Assembly (NCBI RefSeq): GCF_902491285.1
Contig: NZ_CABUHK010000020.1
Location: 6,833-70,832 of the forward strand
DNA: 64,000 nt
Reading direction: 5' to 3'
From: an uncultured Bacteroides sp.
GTDB lineage: Bacteria; Bacteroidota; Bacteroidia; Bacteroidales; Bacteroidaceae
Each line of letters opens with the position of its first letter. Within the stretch, counting starts at the first letter, position 1. The notes beneath the pieces are model-generated. The model was not told where the DNA came from, ran no database searches, and saw only the letters and a list, made by a program, of their open reading frames with translations. Position numbers and translations under genes: made by a program. This document shows positions 61,974-64,000 of the stretch, in pieces.

Positions 61974-63878
61974 ATGAAAGTATTTTCTAACTTACAAAAA
62001 GGGGTAAGTTTTTTTGTTCTTTTCACTGCCTTATTGACTGCTTGTGTGAATCACATCTCAGAGGAAGAAGGGGAAATCATTAATAATGGAGATATTCCAT
62101 TGAAATTTGTAGCTGATATTCATGAGGTAGTTAATACTCGTGTGGCAAATAATAGTTTTGAGGAAGGGGATGAAGTTGGCTTGTTTGCACTTGCGGGGAA
62201 TACTACCATGCAAGAGGAACGCTATGCCGATAATCTTCATTTTGTGCGTTCTTCTAATGGTGAATTTGTTGCTGATGAGTCGGTTTATTACCCGGACGAT
62301 GGAGTAACGTTGAATTTAATCAGTTATTATCCATATCAAGAAGAAGGAGTGGCAATGGGTGAAAGTACCATGCAAGTGTCAGTTGCTACGAGTCAGAATG
62401 AACAGGCAGATTATTCGCATTCGGATTTTCTGATAGCATCCAAAGAGGATGTATTAGCCAGTAAAGAGGCTATAGCGCTGACTTATAACCATCAATTCTT
62501 TCGTTTGAAAGTCGCTCTTGTTCCCGGTGAAGGGGAAAATGTAGAAGATATGTTGTCTGCCAAACCCACGCTTTCTGTAAATGGTTTTTATACTAAGGCA
62601 ATATATGACTTTCAGAAAGAGATATTCTCTGCTTATTCCGAAGAGAAAGAGATTACTCCTGCAGGCGAATGGGAGATAAAAGGGAACCGGTTGGTAGGAA
62701 AGGAGCTGATTCTGATACCGCAGGAAGCAACTGTGGGATACCAATATATAATGCTGGAAGCCGGGGGGAAATCATATACTAGCTTGTTATCTTCCACTTT
62801 ACAACTGAAAAGCGGTAAGCAAAGAGAACTGGAAATTACATTTGTAGCAGATGAAGATGTATTAATGAGTAAAGTCAGTGGAGAAATCGGCGATTGGGAT
62901 GGAACTGAGACAGATCAGGCTGAATCGGTAACTCTCCATAAATATGTAGATGTATCGAAACTGACTTTTGAAAAATCGGATGTATATAGAGTATTAAATG
63001 GCGGAAAACAAGTTGCCGAAATATGTAAAGAGTACTTGGTAACTCCGGAGTTCTCTTCTCAGGCAATTGTTGCCTATCCGATGAAAGAGGACGGTAGTGT
63101 GGATTTATCGCAAGGGATTGTGGCACAACTACCGGGAAAATCAGGCAAGGTTCATGGTGGAAACGTTTCATGGAATATGGATGATAATTCTTTAACGTAT
63201 GTTGCCGGGAACTTGGCCGCTCGTAATAATGTTTATGTAATGGCGGATGGAAAGATATCATTATCGGTAGCCGTTGCAGATAATGTCTTATCTGTTTTAG
63301 CATTAGAAGATATTGTCCGTGATGTACGTGGCGGTATGATTCATAACTATCCATTGGTGAAGATTGGGACTCAATACTGGATGCGGGATAATTTGGAGAC
63401 TGCCTTGTATGTGAATGGTGATGAACTTACTAAGTTGGATGCCGTAACAGAAAATGCTGTCGGATATTTGCAATCGGATGCAGAACACTATTTTTATACT
63501 GCTAATGTGGCATTATCTGCTAATTTCTTACCTGCACATTGGAATATACCGAATTGGGAAGACTGGGATATTTTGAATGCTTATCTGAAGGAGGATGCTT
63601 CTTTGCTGAAATCAGGAACTTGGTTACCACTGAAAACCGGAGAAACAGCACAACCGGCTAATAATCTTTCAGGCTTTAATGCTGCTCCTGTGGGAATGTG
63701 GGTTGAACCGAATCAGAATATATTTGAAGGTAAACATTTGGCTTATTGGACGTTGGATGATACAAATGCAGCAATAGCCGATGATGTCTTTTACCTGAAA
63801 AGTGATGCGAATACGATTGAAAGGTCTGCACCGGGTGTCGAGAAAAAAGCTTTTGCAATTCGTTGTATCCGAAAGTAA
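61974..63878 (+). CDS. Fimbrillin-family lipoprotein with C-terminal FISUMP-like domain
   Basis: A 634-aa lipoprotein (MKVFSNLQKGVSFFVLFTALLTACVNHIS). Residues about 35-300 form a fimbrillin/Mfa-like module (IPLKFVADIHEVVNTRVANNSFEEGDEVGLFALAG, VTLNLISYYPYQEEG, TYNHQFFRLKVALVPGEGENVEDML). A middle beta-rich part (about 310-450) follows. The C-terminal 180 residues (IGTQYWMRDNLETALYVNGDEL, LPAHWNIPNWEDWDILNAYL, AIRCIRK) look like the FISUMP / major-paralogous domain found in surface proteins of Bacteroidetes and Fibrobacter. It may be a tip or anchor component of a surface structure; no major pilin gene is adjacent in this window. Confidence 0.82.
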   Translation: MKVFSNLQKGVSFFVLFTALLTACVNHISEEEGEIINNGDIPLKFVADIHEVVNTRVANNSFEEGDEVGLFALAGNTTMQEERYADNLHFVRSSNGEFVADESVYYPDDGVTLNLISYYPYQEEGVAMGESTMQVSVATSQNEQADYSHSDFLIASKEDVLASKEAIALTYNHQFFRLKVALVPGEGENVEDMLSAKPTLSVNGFYTKAIYDFQKEIFSAYSEEKEITPAGEWEIKGNRLVGKELILIPQEATVGYQYIMLEAGGKSYTSLLSSTLQLKSGKQRELEITFVADEDVLMSKVSGEIGDWDGTETDQAESVTLHKYVDVSKLTFEKSDVYRVLNGGKQVAEICKEYLVTPEFSSQAIVAYPMKEDGSVDLSQGIVAQLPGKSGKVHGGNVSWNMDDNSLTYVAGNLAARNNVYVMADGKISLSVAVADNVLSVLALEDIVRDVRGGMIHNYPLVKIGTQYWMRDNLETALYVNGDELTKLDAVTENAVGYLQSDAEHYFYTANVALSANFLPAHWNIPNWEDWDILNAYLKEDASLLKSGTWLPLKTGETAQPANNLSGFNAAPVGMWVEPNQNIFEGKHLAYWTLDDTNAAIADDVFYLKSDANTIERSAPGVEKKAFAIRCIRK

Positions 63879-64000
63879 ATGGGTGGAAATGATTTATCTT
63901 TTTCATATTTTGCTTCATTACTGTCCCGTAAAAGTGGATAAATAGTTCTTTGAAATAATTGAAATATAGTCTATTAGATACTACTTTTTAGGCGCGACGA

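Noticed and set aside
1..64000. tRNA, rRNA, tmRNA or SRP RNA genes
   Set aside because: I looked for typical tRNA ends, rRNA conserved stretches and SRP/tmRNA motifs by eye and found none; a covariance-model scan would be decisive.

Overview
This window is chromosomal DNA of a gut Bacteroides (B. thetaiotaomicron / ovatus / xylanisolvens type). The evidence is the SusC/SusD pair with STN domain and FecR/ECF sigma control, many lipoproteins with short SPII signals, Bacteroides-type promoters (TAnnTTTG at -7, some with TTTG/TTGN about 19 bp upstream), weak Shine-Dalgarno sequences, NigD-like and fimbrillin proteins, and a MetH without its activation domain. I found no rRNA, tRNA, CRISPR array or complete insertion sequence.

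Layout. 1-7.4 kb: 3' part of a GH88 unsaturated glucuronyl hydrolase, an NlpE-like lipoprotein, a CNNM/CBS membrane protein, an M48 protease behind a TonB-dependent receptor, and a secreted esterase. 7.5-24.5 kb: an S41-type lipoprotein that seems to lack the catalytic serine, mnmA, a LuxR-type response regulator, a DUF4251 protein, nhaC, an MbfA-like ferritin-VIT iron exporter, an MFS efflux pump, PBP1C with its alpha-2-macroglobulin partner (separated by a long hairpin), and an FKBP isomerase. 24.5-28.1 kb: LytTR and AraC regulators, small membrane and lipoproteins, a small Cro/CI-like regulator, and a gene-poor stretch that probably encodes a structured ncRNA of about 180 nt on the minus strand. 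28.1-29.9 kb: the GGGtGRT / NifU-like two-gene operon. 30-43 kb: housekeeping and mixed genes (HsmA-like, DMP19, NigD-like, Yip1-like, smpB, metH, nitroreductase, a 41-aa symporter accessory protein with its SSS symporter, mltF-like lytic transglycosylase, udk, Dabb protein, dsbD).

43.1-60.8 kb is one minus-strand polysaccharide utilization locus (PUL). In transcription order it reads: ECF sigma, FecR anti-sigma, SusC with STN domain, SusD, secreted FAD oxidoreductase, clan GH-A glycosidase, surface glycan-binding-like lipoprotein, GH3, second FAD oxidoreductase (lipoprotein with a C-terminal beta domain), and a second GH3. Start/stop overlaps or gaps of a few bases suggest tight co-expression. 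A repeated CTAGGGTGT-NN-TTAAC element just after the sigma and anti-sigma genes is a candidate ECF-sigma target. Two secreted FAD oxidoreductases interleaved with beta-glycosidases are the most unusual feature of the window and suggest oxidation of a glycan or glycoside.

61-63.9 kb: a DUF2490 outer-membrane-type protein and a fimbrillin-like lipoprotein with a C-terminal FISUMP-like domain. The last bases may be the edge of a mobile element or the promoter of a further gene.
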